64,000 nucleotides of DNA from Homoserinimonas sp. OAct 916 (GTDB lineage Bacteria; Actinomycetota; Actinomycetes; Actinomycetales; Microbacteriaceae): contig NZ_QJHB01000009.1 of NCBI RefSeq assembly GCF_003260275.1, positions 1-64,000 of the forward strand, in the 5' to 3' direction. This document shows positions 47,236 to 57,831 of the stretch, piece by piece. The notes beneath the pieces were generated by a model. The model was given only the letters and a program-made list of their open reading frames with translations. It was not told the DNA's origin and made no database searches. Position 1 is the stretch's first letter; each line of letters begins with the position of its first letter. The position numbers were made by a program, and so were the translations under genes.

Positions 47236-48225
47236 GTGCTCATTGCACAGCGCCCAACGCTCACCGAAGCCAACATCTCGGAGTACCGTTCACGGTTCAC
47301 CATCGAACCGCTCGAGCCCGGCTTCGGCTATACGCTCGGTAACTCTCTTCGCCGCACACTCTTGTCCTCGATCCCGGGCGCCGCTGTCACCAGTGTGCGC
47401 ATCGACGGGGTGTTGCACGAGTTCAGCGTCGTCCCCGGTGTGAAGGAAGACGTCACCGAGATCATCTTGAACATCAAGGGTCTCGTCGTCTCCAGCGAGC
47501 ACGACGAACCGATCACCGCGTACCTGCGCAAGCAGGGGTCCGGCGAGGTCACCGCCGCCGACATCTCGGCTCCGGCGGGTGTGGAGATCCACAACCCGGA
47601 ACTGGTCATCGCGACCCTGAACGACAAGGCCAAGTTCGAGCTTGAGCTGACCATCGAGCGCGGCCGTGGTTACGTCACCGCGACCCAGAACCGCCCGGAG
47701 ATCTCCGAGGCTGGGCAGATTCCGATCGACTCGATCTACTCGCCCGTCCTCAAGGTCACCTACCGGGTCGAGGCGACTCGTGCCGGTGAGCGCACCGACT
47801 TCGACAGCCTCGTCGTCGATGTGGAGACCAAGCCGGCGATCAGCCCGCGCGACGCCATCGCGTCGGCCGGAAGCACGCTGGTTGAGCTGTTCGGCCTGGC
47901 GCGCGAACTGAACACGGCCGCTGAGGGCATCGAGATCGGCCCAGCGCCGGTGGATGTGGTGCTCAGCTCCGAGCTGTCCATGCCGATCGAGGATCTGGAC
48001 CTTTCGGTTCGCAGCTACAACTGCCTCAAGCGCGAGGGCATCAACAACGTGAATGAACTGGTTGCCCTCTCGGAGACACAGCTCATGAACATCCGCAACT
48101 TCGGCCAGAAGTCGGTCGATGAAGTCAAGGACAAGCTCGTAGAGCTCGGCCTGTCGCTGAAGGATACGGTCACCGGTTTTGACGGTGCCCACTTCTACAG
48201 CGGCTACGACGACGAAACCGTCTGA
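47236..48225 (+). CDS. rpoA: RNA polymerase subunit alpha
   Basis: 329 residues. The N-terminal dimerisation domain has [20 protein letters not shown], and the C-terminal domain has [20 protein letters not shown] with the helix-hairpin-helix that binds UP elements and activators. GTG 47236 lies behind AAAGGAATCAAC. A 178-bp gap separates it from rpsK. Confidence 0.98.
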   Translation: MLIAQRPTLTEANISEYRSRFTIEPLEPGFGYTLGNSLRRTLLSSIPGAAVTSVRIDGVLHEFSVVPGVKEDVTEIILNIKGLVVSSEHDEPITAYLRKQGSGEVTAADISAPAGVEIHNPELVIATLNDKAKFELELTIERGRGYVTATQNRPEISEAGQIPIDSIYSPVLKVTYRVEATRAGERTDFDSLVVDVETKPAISPRDAIASAGSTLVELFGLARELNTAAEGIEIGPAPVDVVLSSELSMPIEDLDLSVRSYNCLKREGINNVNELVALSETQLMNIRNFGQKSVDEVKDKLVELGLSLKDTVTGFDGAHFYSGYDDETV

Positions 48226-48278
48226 GGCACGTCGCTCGCGACACGTCTTTCACTAATTGATTCTGGAGAATACCGAAA

Positions 48279-48857
48279 ATGCCTACCCCAACCAAGGGCC
48301 CACGCCTCGGCGGTGGACCAGCGCATGAGCGCCTCATGCTCAACAACCTGGCCGCTGCCCTGTTCACCCACAAGAGCATCAAGACGACCGAGACCAGGGC
48401 CAAGCGCCTGCGTCCGGTCGCCGAGCGCATGATCACGTTCGCCAAGCGCGGCGACCTGCACGCACGTCGTCGCGTTGCGGGAATGATCAGCGACAAGTCG
48501 GTCGTGCACGAACTCTTCACCGAGATCGCGCCGCAGGTCGCCGACCGCCAGGGTGGTTACACGCGCATCACGAAGCTTGGCTTCCGCAAGGGCGACCAGG
48601 CCTCGATGGTGCAGATCGAACTCGTTCTCGAGCCGGTCACCCCCAAGGCCAAGTCTGCGAAGAAGGCCGCCCCGGCTGCCCCGGCGCCGGTCGTCGAAGA
48701 AGCTGCCGAGGACGTCGTGGCAGAAGATGCCGAGACCGAGACCAGCGCCGACGAGACCGCTGAGGTTCAGAACACCGAGGCCGCTGAGGCTCCCGCCGAC
48801 GAGGCCACGCAGGAGGAGGCCACGCGGGACGAGGCCACGCAGGACGAGGCCAAGTAA
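48279..48857 (+). CDS. rplQ: 50S ribosomal protein L17 with acidic C-terminal tail
   Basis: 192 residues. The first roughly 118 are L17 ([40 protein letters not shown]). The tail is Ala/Pro then Glu/Asp/Ala/Thr-rich and ends in [18 protein letters not shown], produced by a 15-bp DNA repeat (48798-48857). Extended L17 tails are common in Microbacteriaceae, but this repeat looks expanded. A strong terminator follows the stop. Confidence 0.97.
   Translation: MPTPTKGPRLGGGPAHERLMLNNLAAALFTHKSIKTTETRAKRLRPVAERMITFAKRGDLHARRRVAGMISDKSVVHELFTEIAPQVADRQGGYTRITKLGFRKGDQASMVQIELVLEPVTPKAKSAKKAAPAAPAPVVEEAAEDVVAEDAETETSADETAEVQNTEAAEAPADEATQEEATRDEATQDEAK
48798..48857. repeat. 15-bp tandem repeat at the 3' end of rplQ
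   Basis: Four units of the GACGAGGCCACGCAG type, the last containing the stop codon. Each adds one DEATQ-type pentapeptide. Confidence 0.9.
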
Positions 48858-48881
48858 GCAACGCGCTCAGTCGTAAGACTT

Positions 48882-48919
48882 GAAGACCCCGGGGCTCATC
48901 GAGCCCCGGGGTCTTCTGC
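48882..48919 (+). terminator. Strong intrinsic terminator after rplQ
   Basis: GAAGACCCCGGGGCTC (48882-48897) and its exact complement (48901-48916) form a 16-bp perfect stem with the 3-nt loop ATC. It ends the infA-rplQ operon. Confidence 0.9.
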
Positions 48920-49009
48920 GTGCTTCACCGCCACGCGCACCCGAGTGGCGTCGTTCTCGGCCGCTGGAGCAGGGCACGGGTGACAGGGGTGGGCAATAGG
49001 ATTGCCGGT

Positions 49010-50014
49010 GTGATCGAAACGACGGCGGATGCGAACGTGACCCCGGGCACGCTTCGGTTCCGGTTGGACATCGCCTATGACGGCACCGACTTCCATGGGT
49101 GGGCTGTGCAACCTCGGCTCCGCACCGTGCAGGGCACCGTGGAGAGCGCTCTCGCCGAGATCTTTCGCCGATACCGGGTGCAACCGCGGTTGGTCGTCGC
49201 GGGACGCACCGATGCGGGCGTTCACGCCGCCGGTCAGGTCGCGCACCTGGATCTCGCGCCCGAGCTCGTGGCCTCGCTTCGGTCGAGCAACGCGCACCGC
49301 GCCCGGCGCAAAATCGCGCCGAGCGAGCCGACCAGCCCGGAAGGCAGCCGGGAAGTCAGCCCGGAAGACAATCTGGCAGACAATCTGGCAGAAGACTCCG
49401 TACGCAGTGGGGAGCATGCTCCTGCCCGGGTGATCCAGCGCCGCCTGCGGGGCATCCTGAGCGCCCACCGCGACATCGTCGTGACGGGGGTGACGCCGGC
49501 TCCTGCCGGGTTCGATGCTCGCTTCTCGGCCGTCTGGCGCCGATACCAGTACCGGGTCGCCGACACCGTGACCGCCTTCGATCCACTGCAACGCCATCGC
49601 ACCGAGTGGTATCCGGCCGCACTCGATGTGCACGCGATGGATGCGGCGGCCAGCACGCTGCTCGGCCTGCACGACTTCGCCGCCTATTGTCGTCCGCGTG
49701 ACGGGAGCACGACGATCCGCACGCTTCAGCACTATTCGTGGCACCGGGAACACGACGGCGTTCTCGTCGCGGACATCACGGCCGACGCGTTCTGTCACTC
49801 CATGGTGCGTGCGCTGGTCGGGGCCTGTGCTGCGGTGGGGGCGGGCCGGCTCGAGGTCGGCCAACTCGCGCGGCTCCGCGACCAGCGGGAGCGCACCAAC
49901 GCGTTCCGCGTGATGGCCGCGCGCGGGCTGACCCTCATGGAGGTGGGGTATCCGCCCGATCACGAGCTCGGCATCCGTGCCCTGCAGACCCGCGCCCACC
50001 GCACCCTCGCCTGA
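49010..50014 (+). CDS. truA: tRNA pseudouridine(38-40) synthase
   Basis: 334 residues. LDIAYDGTDFHGWAVQPRLR and the catalytic aspartate in VAGRTDAGVHAAGQVAH identify TruA, which modifies the anticodon stem. GTG 49010 is chosen because TAGGAT (48997-49002) lies 7 nt before it, as expected for a leaderless transcript starting after the rplQ terminator; the frame extends to 48920 without similarity. An insert of about 35 residues after ELVASLRSSNAHRA (EGSREVSPEDNLADNLAED) is built from short DNA repeats and lies where most TruA proteins have a short loop. Confidence 0.93.
   Translation: MIETTADANVTPGTLRFRLDIAYDGTDFHGWAVQPRLRTVQGTVESALAEIFRRYRVQPRLVVAGRTDAGVHAAGQVAHLDLAPELVASLRSSNAHRARRKIAPSEPTSPEGSREVSPEDNLADNLAEDSVRSGEHAPARVIQRRLRGILSAHRDIVVTGVTPAPAGFDARFSAVWRRYQYRVADTVTAFDPLQRHRTEWYPAALDVHAMDAAASTLLGLHDFAAYCRPRDGSTTIRTLQHYSWHREHDGVLVADITADAFCHSMVRALVGACAAVGAGRLEVGQLARLRDQRERTNAFRVMAARGLTLMEVGYPPDHELGIRALQTRAHRTLA
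49330..49395. repeat. Short repeats forming an insert in truA
   Basis: AGCCCGGAAG-type decamers (three copies) and two tandem GACAATCTGGCA 12-mers (49367-49390). All keep the truA frame open. Confidence 0.7.
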
Positions 50015-50395
50015 ACCGCGCACGTCGCCTCAACCGCTCGTGGCTTGACCGGTCGCCACTCGGCGCCAGGGGAAGGCGCTATGGGGAGACGCGCATCGCG
50101 CGCAAGGCATCCGAGCGAAAGATGCCCGCACGCCCCTAATCACTCAAAGTAAGCACCATCGCTCGACGAGGGGTCGAGGGCCGCCGGGCCGTAACTCGAA
50201 GCTGGCGACAACCGGCGAGTTGACCCACGGCGACCGGGTGATCTAGGATAGGGCGTTGGTGTGTGCGCTGAATCCATGGCGTGCCCACTCGAAGTTGAGC
50301 CCTCCACTGCAATCGTCTCATCGGGTCTCCGATGAGCACGTGCCCGGAGCGGGATTCACGAACACCTCATTTCGACACAAGAAAGCAGCACTACT
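50015..50395. other. Gene-free region before rplM
   Basis: About 380 bp without a convincing gene. The right half contains the probable rplM promoter (50220-50249) and a leader of about 140 nt. Confidence 0.5.
50220..50249 (+). promoter_or_regulatory. Probable promoter of rplM-rpsI-glmM
   Basis: TTGACC (50220-50225), an 18-nt spacer and TAGGAT (50244-50249). It is the best sigma-A-type pair in the gap. Confidence 0.6.
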
Positions 50396-50842
50396 GTGAC
50401 GCGCACTTATTCCCCCAAAGCCGACGAGATCCAGCGTGACTGGGTCGTCATCGACGCCACCGACATCATCCTGGGCCGGCTGGCCAGCCAGGCAGCGATC
50501 CTGCTGCGTGGCAAGCACAAGCCGACCTTCGTCCCACACCTGGACTCGGGTGACTTCGTCATCATCATCAACGCCGAGAAGGTGGCCCTGACCGGCGCCA
50601 AGCTCGAGCAGAAGCGTGCCTACCGCCACTCCGGTTACCCGGGAGGCCTGCGCTCCACCACCTATGCCGAGCTTCTGGAGAAGAACCCGGTGCGCGCGGT
50701 GGAGAAGGCGGTGCGCGGAATGCTGCCGAAGAACAGCATCGGCCGTGACCAGCTGACGAAGCTCAAGGTGTACGTAGGAGCAGAGCACCCGCACGCCGCT
50801 CAACAGCCCAAGCCGTTCACCCTCACCCAGGTCGCGCAGTAG
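50396..50842 (+). CDS. rplM: 50S ribosomal protein L13
   Basis: 148 residues: [40 protein letters not shown] and [17 protein letters not shown]. An early assembly protein of the large subunit. The start is GTG 50396 with weak SD (GAAAG). rpsI follows after 38 bp, the universal rplM-rpsI pair. Confidence 0.98.
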   Translation: MTRTYSPKADEIQRDWVVIDATDIILGRLASQAAILLRGKHKPTFVPHLDSGDFVIIINAEKVALTGAKLEQKRAYRHSGYPGGLRSTTYAELLEKNPVRAVEKAVRGMLPKNSIGRDQLTKLKVYVGAEHPHAAQQPKPFTLTQVAQ

Positions 50843-50880
50843 CGCTCGACCGCAGACTTTAGACAAAGGACTCACACATC

Positions 50881-51366
50881 GTGGCGAAGATCGCAGATTC
50901 CATCGAAGCGGCACCAGAGAGCTTCACAACCGAAACCCCGGAGGCCCAGGCCCCCAAGGCGCCCCGCGCCGTGCTCAGCGTGTCCGGCGGCGCCGTCGGC
51001 CGGCGCAAGCAGGCCATCGCGCAGGTGCGTATCGCACCCGGCTCGGGCAGCATCACCATCAACGGCCGCGAGTTCGCGAATTACTTCCCGAACAAACTGC
51101 ACCAGCAGCTGGTCACCGACCCGTTCAAGGTGCTCGACCTGTTGGGCAGCTACGACGTGATCGCGAAGATCACCGGTGGTGGCCCCTCGGGTCAGGCCGG
51201 TGCGTTGCGCCTGGGCATCGCCCGTGCGCTGAACGTCGTCGACGAGGAGAACAACCGCGCCACCCTGAAGAAGGCCGGCTTCCTCTCGCGCGACGCGCGC
51301 ATCAAGGAGCGCAAGAAGGCCGGCCTCAAGAAGGCTCGTAAGGCGCCGCAGTTCTCCAAGCGCTGA
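50881..51366 (+). CDS. rpsI: 30S ribosomal protein S9
   Basis: 161 residues. The core begins at about residue 40 ([20 protein letters not shown]) and ends in KAPQFSKR, whose last Lys/Arg residues touch P-site tRNA. The extra N-terminal part is acidic and Ala/Pro-rich, as in relatives. The start is GTG 50881 behind AAAGGACTCACACATC. glmM follows after 28 bp. Confidence 0.97.
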   Translation: MAKIADSIEAAPESFTTETPEAQAPKAPRAVLSVSGGAVGRRKQAIAQVRIAPGSGSITINGREFANYFPNKLHQQLVTDPFKVLDLLGSYDVIAKITGGGPSGQAGALRLGIARALNVVDEENNRATLKKAGFLSRDARIKERKKAGLKKARKAPQFSKR

Positions 51367-51394
51367 TCCGGCTTCGGCTCTAGTCGTTCAGATC

Positions 51395-52756
51395 ATGCCT
51401 CGTCTTTTCGGAACCGATGGTGTTCGTGGGCTGGCCAACAGGGATCTCACTGTTGGCCTCGCCCTCGAACTGGCCCAGGCCAGCGCCACAGTGTTCGACC
51501 AGGGTCACCGGGCGGACGCCCGCCGTCGCGCGGGCCGCCGTGCGGTGGCCGTGGTAGCACGGGATCCCCGTGTTTCTGGCGAGTTCATCGCTGCTGCGAT
51601 GGCTGCTGGGTTCGCAAGCTCCGGGTTCGACGTACTCGATGCTGGTGTCATCCCGACTCCGGCCGCTGCATTTCTGATCGCAGACATCGACGCCGATTTC
51701 GGCGTGATGGTGTCTGCCTCACACAATCCGGCGCCCGACAACGGGATCAAGTTCTTCGCCTCGGGGGGCACCAAACTTCCCGATGAGGTGGAAGACCGGA
51801 TCGAGGCGGCACTCGCCTGGGAAAAGCTGACGCCGGTTGGCGCTGGGGTGGGCCGGATCATCCGCTTCGCCGATGCCGAAGACCGCTACGTGGTGCACCT
51901 GCTCGGTACCCTCCCCGCCCGGCTCGACGGAATCCATGTCGTTCTCGACTGCGCGAACGGAGCCGCCGCGGGAGTATCCCCCGAGGTCTTCACGAACGCC
52001 GGAGCGACGGTCACCGTGATCGGTGCCGACCCCGACGGTATGAACATCAACGACGGTGTCGGCTCGACGCATCTTGACAACCTCGCGAAGGCCGTACTCG
52101 AGCACGGTGCCGACGTGGGGATCGCCCACGACGGCGACGCCGATCGTTGCCTCGCGGTCGACCATGAGGGAAACATCGTCGACGGCGATCAGATCATGGC
52201 GATCCTGGCCATCTCGATGAAGGATCGCGGCCTGCTCGCCCAGAACACCCTCGTCACCACGGTGATGAGCAACCTGGGTCTGCGTCGCGCCATGGCCGAC
52301 AACGGCATCGACGTCGTCGAGACGCGGGTGGGTGACCGCTACGTGCTCGAGGCGCTGAACGAGCGCGGCTTGAACCTCGGTGGCGAGCAGTCGGGCCACG
52401 TGATCATGGCCGACCACGCCACCACGGGTGACGGCATCCTGACCGGGTTGCATCTGTTGGCCGAGATGGCACGCAGCGGCAAGTCGCTGGCCGAGCTGGC
52501 CGGCGTGATGACCGTGTTCCCGCAGACCATGGTCAATGTGCGCGACGTCGACCATCACAGTTTCGCCCGCGATGAGGTTCTGGCCCAAGCCGTCTGCGAC
52601 GTTGAGGCCCACCTGGGCGACAGCGGGCGCGTGCTGCTTCGCGCCTCCGGCACCGAACCGATGGTGCGGGTGATGGTGGAAGCCGCCGACCAGCTGACCG
52701 CCGACCGCCTCGCCCACGAACTGGCAGGTGTCGTTCGCGAGCGTCTCGGCGGCTGA
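51395..52756 (+). CDS. glmM: Phosphoglucosamine mutase
   Basis: 453 residues; converts glucosamine-6-phosphate to glucosamine-1-phosphate for peptidoglycan. [15 protein letters not shown], the phosphoserine loop [15 protein letters not shown] (Ser109), the metal loop DGDADRC and the sugar loop GEQSGH are in order. A short basic insert ([13 protein letters not shown]) occurs at about residues 38-50. It probably shares the rplM transcript and works together with glmS, 3.2 kb away. Confidence 0.97.
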   Translation: MPRLFGTDGVRGLANRDLTVGLALELAQASATVFDQGHRADARRRAGRRAVAVVARDPRVSGEFIAAAMAAGFASSGFDVLDAGVIPTPAAAFLIADIDADFGVMVSASHNPAPDNGIKFFASGGTKLPDEVEDRIEAALAWEKLTPVGAGVGRIIRFADAEDRYVVHLLGTLPARLDGIHVVLDCANGAAAGVSPEVFTNAGATVTVIGADPDGMNINDGVGSTHLDNLAKAVLEHGADVGIAHDGDADRCLAVDHEGNIVDGDQIMAILAISMKDRGLLAQNTLVTTVMSNLGLRRAMADNGIDVVETRVGDRYVLEALNERGLNLGGEQSGHVIMADHATTGDGILTGLHLLAEMARSGKSLAELAGVMTVFPQTMVNVRDVDHHSFARDEVLAQAVCDVEAHLGDSGRVLLRASGTEPMVRVMVEAADQLTADRLAHELAGVVRERLGG

Positions 52757-53207
52757 ACCTCCGCTGTGGATTCCGTGGTTACTCGGTCATCGGCCTAGCC
52801 GCAGCGCACGCCGGGAAAACACGCCGGCCGCAACGTTTCCGTTGAGACCGGCGTCGGGCGAACCTCGTTATTGCTACTTGTAGACCCTCACCCAGTCGAC
52901 GTGCATCGACGCCGGCGTTGTTTTCTTGCCGCTGGGGAATCCGTCAAGCTGCAGTGTCTGGTGCAACCTCGGCAGTTCGATCGCTGGTGCGCCCGTCGAC
53001 GAGTACAACCTCGTAGCCGGCGTTATCACTGCCGTTTCGATTGCGCCTGTCAGGGCGAACGGGGCAACCCGTGGCGGGAGGGGCCGCTTGCGAATCACAG
53101 GAATTGGGCAGAAACTGAATCGTAAGCGTTTTCCGCCGCGACCTTGGGTGCCGACCCGAGCATCTCGAGTGCTCGTCGAATCGAAAACACCAGATCGGCG
53201 GTAATTG
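52757..53207. other. Region between glmM and the truncated regulator
   Basis: About 450 bp without an intact gene. It contains a minus-strand GH16-like remnant (52874-52966) and no clear promoter or RNA. Sequence character is less regular than in the core genes. Confidence 0.5.
52874..52966 (-). pseudogene. Remnant of a glycoside hydrolase family 16-like gene (C-terminal end only)
   Basis: The minus strand encodes a 30-residue tail ending ASMHVDWVRVYK and stop. The pattern P(A)xMxVDWVRVY plus stop is the characteristic last beta strand of GH16 beta-glucanase-type enzymes, and LQLDGFPSG before it fits the strand preceding it. Upstream the frame loses similarity within about 10 codons, and no catalytic ExDxxE motif is found. 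It therefore appears to be the stump of a lost gene. Confidence 0.45.
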
Positions 53208-53666
53208 ATGTCGGATGGAGATCATCGTGACTGCCCGTGGTTCATCAACGTGCTTGGCGCGTGGCAGCTGAGCCGTGACGGAAGTAGGCACACAGTTGGC
53301 GCACGCCAGCAGAACCTGATCGCGGCTCTCGCAGTGCATGGCAACCGGTCGCGGGCGTATCTGGCCGGACTCTTCTGGCCGGACCAAACGCAAGAACACG
53401 CATCCGGGAGCCTGCGCTCCTGCATCTGGCAGGTCACGCACCAATTTCCCGGTCTGCTGGCTGAAGCCCACGACCCGGTGGGGCTCGCCCGCGGGGTGCG
53501 TGTCGACCTTGACGCGGTGGGGGAGTGCCTGAACGACATCGAGCAAGGTGATGCGAACGCGTTCAAGGACGCACGCCCACAGGCGCATCGCGTGGCGGCC
53601 GTTTTCGCTGCTGCGGGTGTCGCGCTCGAAGATGGTGGGCCCGAAGTGCAAATCGCGCCCAGGTGA
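53208..53666 (+). pseudogene. Truncated SARP/BTAD-type transcriptional regulator
   Basis: A 152-residue frame. Residues about 12-110 (FINVLGAWQLSRDGSRHTVG, LIAALAVHGNRSRAYLAGLF, SGSLRSCIWQVTHQFPGLL) resemble the OmpR-like DNA-binding half of SARP regulators, which is normally followed by a bacterial transcriptional activator domain of about 150 residues. Here the similarity stops near LNDIEQGDANAF and an unrelated stretch of about 30 residues ends the frame. It is probably a truncated, possibly inactive copy. The first codon could be TTG 53205 or ATG 53208. Confidence 0.55.
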
Positions 53667-53718
53667 GTGGGTTCGTGCCCAGAGCAACGCCGCCTCAGGT
53701 CGAGCGAAAGTAAAAGCC

Positions 53719-54927
53719 ATGCGAAAAATGTTCAGGGTGTTCGCCGCCGTTGCGGCCCTCGCTTCGGCGGTCGCCCTCGCCAGTTGTGCTACGTCGTCCC
53801 CGCTCGCCCCGACGCTCGCCTCCCCCATACCGACGGCACCCGCGCCCGGGACCTCGCCGGCGGCATCCGCCTCGGGCATTCATCACGTGTTCGTGATCGT
53901 GTTGGAGAACGCCCCGTATGCCGAATCGTACGGTCTTCATTCCAAATATCGTTATCTCGCGCAGACGCTGCGCCCTCAAGGCACCCTGCTCAGCCAGTAT
54001 TACGCGACCGCTCACTACAGCCTCGGTAACTACCTGGCAATTATCGGCGGGGTGGCCCCGAACAAGGAAATCCAGCTCGACTGCGGCAATTATCAGGCCA
54101 TGGTTAACCCGACAAACGCCGCCGACGGGCAGGTGAGTGCCCGGAGCGGCTGCATCTTCCCGGAGCAAACGCCGACCCTGGCCGGCCAACTCACCGCGGC
54201 GAACCTGAGCTGGAAGGGATATATGGAGGACATGGGCAATGTCAGCGGTCGCGAGCAGGGCACCTGCGGGGTGCCGTCACTTGGGAACGCATCCGCCGAT
54301 TTGACACAGAAGGCGGTTGCCGGTGACGCCTACGCCGCCCGACACAATCCGTTTCTCTACTTTGACTCGGTGGTGAACAGCCCCACGTGTATCACCAATG
54401 TGGTGCCGCTGAGCCAACTGACGAAAGACCTCGGCTCGATCGAATCGACACCCAACTTCTCCTTCATCTCACCAAGCCTGTGCAATGACGGCCACGACGA
54501 CAGCTGCCAGGGGCAACCGGCTGGCCCGGCGGCTGAAGACGCGTGGCTCAAGACCTGGGTGACGCAGATCACCCAGTCGGCCGCGTTTCGAACTGACGGC
54601 GCCCTGATCATCGTCAACGACGAGGCCTCCGGCGATTCCAGCGCGTGCTGCAGCGAGCCGTCGGGCCCGAATATCGCCTATCCCGGAGGCACGGATGCCG
54701 CGTTGATGCAGGCGGCTGGCGGTGGCAAGGGCGGCGGGCGGACCGGTGCGCTCGTTCTGTCACCGTTCGTGGTGCCTGGGGCCGTGAGCGCAGTGCCGTA
54801 CAACCATTACTCGTTGCTGCGCACCGTCGAGGACATCTTTGGGGTCAGCCACCTCGGCTACGCCGGGCAACCGGAATTGCACCCGTTCGGCACCGACGTG
54901 TGGACGGCCGCGGCACACATCGGCTGA
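53719..54927 (+). CDS. Secreted phosphoesterase-family lipoprotein (PF04185, acid phosphatase/phospholipase C-like)
   Basis: 402 residues. A lipoprotein signal ends in ALASC (Cys at about residue 23), followed by a Pro/Ser/Ala linker. The domain begins HHVFVIVLENAPYAESYG, the entry strand and metal-binding Glu-Asn of the phosphoesterase family, continues with FSFISPSLCNDGHDDSC and GALIIVNDEASGDSS, and ends with VPYNHYSLLRTVEDIFG. Homologues hydrolyse phospholipids or phosphomonoesters outside the cell. ATG 53719 gives a proper signal peptide; the frame is open further upstream without one. It is a single gene in an island between glmM and coaA, and converges on coaA. Confidence 0.88.
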   Translation: MRKMFRVFAAVAALASAVALASCATSSPLAPTLASPIPTAPAPGTSPAASASGIHHVFVIVLENAPYAESYGLHSKYRYLAQTLRPQGTLLSQYYATAHYSLGNYLAIIGGVAPNKEIQLDCGNYQAMVNPTNAADGQVSARSGCIFPEQTPTLAGQLTAANLSWKGYMEDMGNVSGREQGTCGVPSLGNASADLTQKAVAGDAYAARHNPFLYFDSVVNSPTCITNVVPLSQLTKDLGSIESTPNFSFISPSLCNDGHDDSCQGQPAGPAAEDAWLKTWVTQITQSAAFRTDGALIIVNDEASGDSSACCSEPSGPNIAYPGGTDAALMQAAGGGKGGGRTGALVLSPFVVPGAVSAVPYNHYSLLRTVEDIFGVSHLGYAGQPELHPFGTDVWTAAAHIG

Positions 54928-54959
54928 CAGGCCAGCATCGGCCGGCTGGCCTGGCGCGC

Positions 54960-55925
54960 CTAGAGTTTGCGCAACAGCACCTTCGACACGGTGTGCTTGC
55001 TGCCCTTTCGGAGCACCAGCGTCGCGCGGCTGCGAGTGGGGCGGATGTTCGCGAGCAGGTTCGGTTCGTTGGTGCGTTTCCAGATGCTGTGCGCCTTCTC
55101 CCTGGCCTCGACCTCGGTCAGGTCCGCGTACCGGTGAAAGAATGACAACGGGTCGGCGAACGCTCCGCGCTGCAGCCTGAGAAAACGCTCTTCGTACCAG
55201 CGTTCGATGTCTGCGGTGCGAGCGTCAACGTAGATGGTGAAATCGAAGAGGTCGCTGACCGCCAACCCGGAACCAGAAACCGGCGGCTGCAACACGTTCA
55301 AGCCCTCCACGATCAGCACATCGGGCTGCCGCACAATGATCTCCCGGCCGGGCACGATGTCGTAACTCAGGTGCGAGTAATAGGGTGCACGTACTTCGGC
55401 CGCGCCACTCTTCACCTCGCTGACGAAACGCAGCAGCGCCTTCCTGTTGTACGACTCGGGGAAGCCCTTGCGCTCCATCAGCCCCCGCATCTCCAGCTCT
55501 GCGTTGGGGAACAGGAAACCGTCTGTCGTGACCAGTTCCACCTGGGGTGTGTGTGGCCAGCGTCCCAGCAGTTCCCGCATGAGCCGCGCGATGGTGGATT
55601 TGCCCACCGCAACCGAACCGGCGATGCCGATCACGAACGGGGTGCGCTCGGCGCGCTCACCGAGAAAATCGCTGGTCGCCCGGTGCAACTGGGCGGCGCT
55701 CGCAGAATACAGCCCGATCAGTCGGCTGAGCGGAAGGTAGACCTCGCTGACCTCGGCCAGGTCGAGTGGGTCACCCAGTCCGCGCAGTTGCACAAGCTCG
55801 GCCTCCGTGAGCGGAGTCGGATGGGAGTTCGCGTTGGCCATCTCGGCCCAGTCGGGCCGGGCGATCTCGATGAACGGCGTTGGGTGTCCACTGCCCTGTG
55901 ACTTCGTAGCTTGCCGGTCGGCCAT
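54960..55925 (-). CDS. coaA: Pantothenate kinase (type I)
   Basis: 321 residues; first step of CoA synthesis. P-loop [47 protein letters not shown] and [12 protein letters not shown] are those of bacterial type I CoaA. The start is ATG 55925; the same frame stays open for another 1 kb upstream, antisense to glmS, but that is an effect of GC content. It is divergent from glmS with 42 bp between the start codons, so the two promoters overlap. Confidence 0.97.
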   Translation of the reverse strand: MADRQATKSQGSGHPTPFIEIARPDWAEMANANSHPTPLTEAELVQLRGLGDPLDLAEVSEVYLPLSRLIGLYSASAAQLHRATSDFLGERAERTPFVIGIAGSVAVGKSTIARLMRELLGRWPHTPQVELVTTDGFLFPNAELEMRGLMERKGFPESYNRKALLRFVSEVKSGAAEVRAPYYSHLSYDIVPGREIIVRQPDVLIVEGLNVLQPPVSGSGLAVSDLFDFTIYVDARTADIERWYEERFLRLQRGAFADPLSFFHRYADLTEVEAREKAHSIWKRTNEPNLLANIRPTRSRATLVLRKGSKHTVSKVLLRKL

Positions 55926-55954
55926 AAGGATCAATGCTAGGGGATGGGTACCGC

Positions 55955-55967
55955 TAAAATTGAACCC
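55955..55967 (+). promoter_or_regulatory. -10 box giving a leaderless glmS transcript
   Basis: TAAAAT at 55955-55960 lies 7 nt before ATG 55968, and there is no SD. No good -35 box is visible 17-18 nt upstream. The same arrangement is seen for marR and other genes of this window. Confidence 0.5.
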
Positions 55968-57815
55968 ATGTGTGGAATCGTCGGATACGTAGGATCGCGT
56001 GGAGCCCAAGATAATTTGCTCGGGGGCCTGCGGCGCCTGGAATACCGGGGCTACGACTCGGCGGGCATCGCAGTCATCGACGAACACGGAACGCTCGACA
56101 TCCGTAAGAAATCGGGCAAGTTGCGTGTTCTTCTCGAGGACCTGGCGGCGCATCCGATGGCCGACGGGGCGACCGGCATCGGGCACACCCGCTGGGCGAC
56201 CCATGGGGGCCCGACAGATGCGAACGCGCACCCGCACCTCGGCGACGACGGAAAGCTTGCCCTGATCCACAACGGGATCATCGAGAACTTTTTTGCGCTG
56301 AAAGACGAACTGGTGGCCGAAGGCTATGAGTTCAGCTCGGATACCGACAGCGAGGTGGCTGCGGTGTTGCTCGGCCGCGAGTACCGTGCCACCGGCGACC
56401 TCGTCGAGGCCTTCGGTCGCGTGGTCGGGCGGTTGAACGGTGCCTTCACCCTGCTGGCCATTCACCAGGAACAGCCGGGACTGGTGGTCGGCGCCCGTCG
56501 CAACTCGCCGCTGGTGGTGGGGCTCGGAAACGGAGAGAACTTCCTCGGCTCCGATGTGGCGGCGTTCATCGAGCACACCCGCCGTGCCGTCGCAGTCGGC
56601 CACGACCAGATCGTGGCGATCACCGCCGACGGAATATCGATCACCGACTTTTCGGGGGCAATGGTCCCCGTTGAGGAGTTCGAGGTGGCCTGGGACGCCG
56701 AGGCGGCCGACAAGGGCGGCTGGTCGTCGTTCATGGCCAAGGAGATCTCGGAGCAGCCCGAAGCCGTGGCGAACACGCTTGCCGGTCGGATCACGGCCGG
56801 CCGGGTCGATCTGACGGAGCTGGCTGGGATAGCCGACGTGCTCAGGAGCATCACCCGCATCGTCATTGTCGCCTGCGGCACCGCCGCCTATTCGGGCATG
56901 GTCGCGAAGTACGCAATCGAGAAGTGGGCGAAACTGCCGGTTGAAGTGGAACTCAGCCACGAGTTCCGGTATCGGGAACCGGTCCTCGATTCCTCAGTAC
57001 TGGTCATATCGGTCAGCCAGTCGGGCGAGACCATGGACACGCTGATGGCCGTCAAGTACGCCGCCGAGGCCGGTGCGCACACTCTTTCGGTGTGCAACAC
57101 CCAGGGGGCCACCATCCCCCGGGAATCATCGGCCGTGCTGTACACGCGGGCGGGGCCGGAGGTCGCTGTCGCCTCCACCAAGGCGTTCGTCGCCCAGGTC
57201 GCTGCCCTGTATCTGTTCGGGCTGCACCTGGCCGCGTTGCGCGGCACGCTGGGCGACGCCGAGCAGGCCGAGGGCGCGGCCGGTCTGCAGGCGATCCCCG
57301 AGAAGCTGACCGAAGTCCTGCTCGAGGGCGAGCGAATCGAGCAGCTGGCGCACTGGATGGCCGACACTCGGGCAGTGCTGTTCCTCGGCCGCCACGTCGG
57401 CTACCCGGTGGCGTTGGAGGGGGCGCTCAAACTCAAAGAGCTCGCCTACATCCACGCTGAAGGTTTCGCCGCTGGAGAACTCAAGCACGGGCCGATTGCG
57501 TTGATCGAACCGGGCCAGCCCGTCTTCGTGATCGTACCGAGCCCGCTCGGCTCTGAATTGATCCATTCGAAGGTCGTCTCGAACATTCAAGAGATCCGCG
57601 CCAGGGGCGCCCGAGTGATCGCCATCGCCGCGGCCGGTGATGTGTCGGTGTTGCCGTTCGCCGATGAAGTGATCAGGGTTCCGCTGGCAGAGCCCCTGTT
57701 CGAGCCGTTGTTGAGCGTGGTGCCATTGCAGATGTTCGCGATGCGCCTGGCCGAGGCGAAGGGACTCGATGTCGATCAACCCCGAAACCTTGCCAAGTCG
57801 GTTACGGTCGAATGA
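55968..57815 (+). CDS. glmS: Glutamine-fructose-6-phosphate aminotransferase (isomerizing)
   Basis: 615 residues; makes glucosamine-6-phosphate, the entry into peptidoglycan synthesis. The glutaminase domain starts [20 protein letters not shown], with Cys2 becoming the N-terminal nucleophile, and includes [19 protein letters not shown]. Two SIS sugar-isomerase domains follow ([36 protein letters not shown]), ending in the conserved [13 protein letters not shown]. There is no room for a glmS ribozyme in the 42-bp upstream gap. acpS follows after 16 bp. Confidence 0.98.
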   Translation: MCGIVGYVGSRGAQDNLLGGLRRLEYRGYDSAGIAVIDEHGTLDIRKKSGKLRVLLEDLAAHPMADGATGIGHTRWATHGGPTDANAHPHLGDDGKLALIHNGIIENFFALKDELVAEGYEFSSDTDSEVAAVLLGREYRATGDLVEAFGRVVGRLNGAFTLLAIHQEQPGLVVGARRNSPLVVGLGNGENFLGSDVAAFIEHTRRAVAVGHDQIVAITADGISITDFSGAMVPVEEFEVAWDAEAADKGGWSSFMAKEISEQPEAVANTLAGRITAGRVDLTELAGIADVLRSITRIVIVACGTAAYSGMVAKYAIEKWAKLPVEVELSHEFRYREPVLDSSVLVISVSQSGETMDTLMAVKYAAEAGAHTLSVCNTQGATIPRESSAVLYTRAGPEVAVASTKAFVAQVAALYLFGLHLAALRGTLGDAEQAEGAAGLQAIPEKLTEVLLEGERIEQLAHWMADTRAVLFLGRHVGYPVALEGALKLKELAYIHAEGFAAGELKHGPIALIEPGQPVFVIVPSPLGSELIHSKVVSNIQEIRARGARVIAIAAAGDVSVLPFADEVIRVPLAEPLFEPLLSVVPLQMFAMRLAEAKGLDVDQPRNLAKSVTVE

Positions 57816-57831
57816 GCACAGGGGCTGACGA

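Noticed and set aside
55926-55967. A glmS ribozyme or riboswitch upstream of glmS
   Set aside because: Only 42 bp separate the coaA and glmS start codons, and the -10 box predicts a leaderless transcript, so there is no room for an RNA element.
54960-56960. A 666-aa fusion of a novel domain to CoaA
   Set aside because: The extra 345 codons are antisense to glmS and lie upstream of the true coaA start at 55925; family N terminus and divergent promoter placement argue against it.
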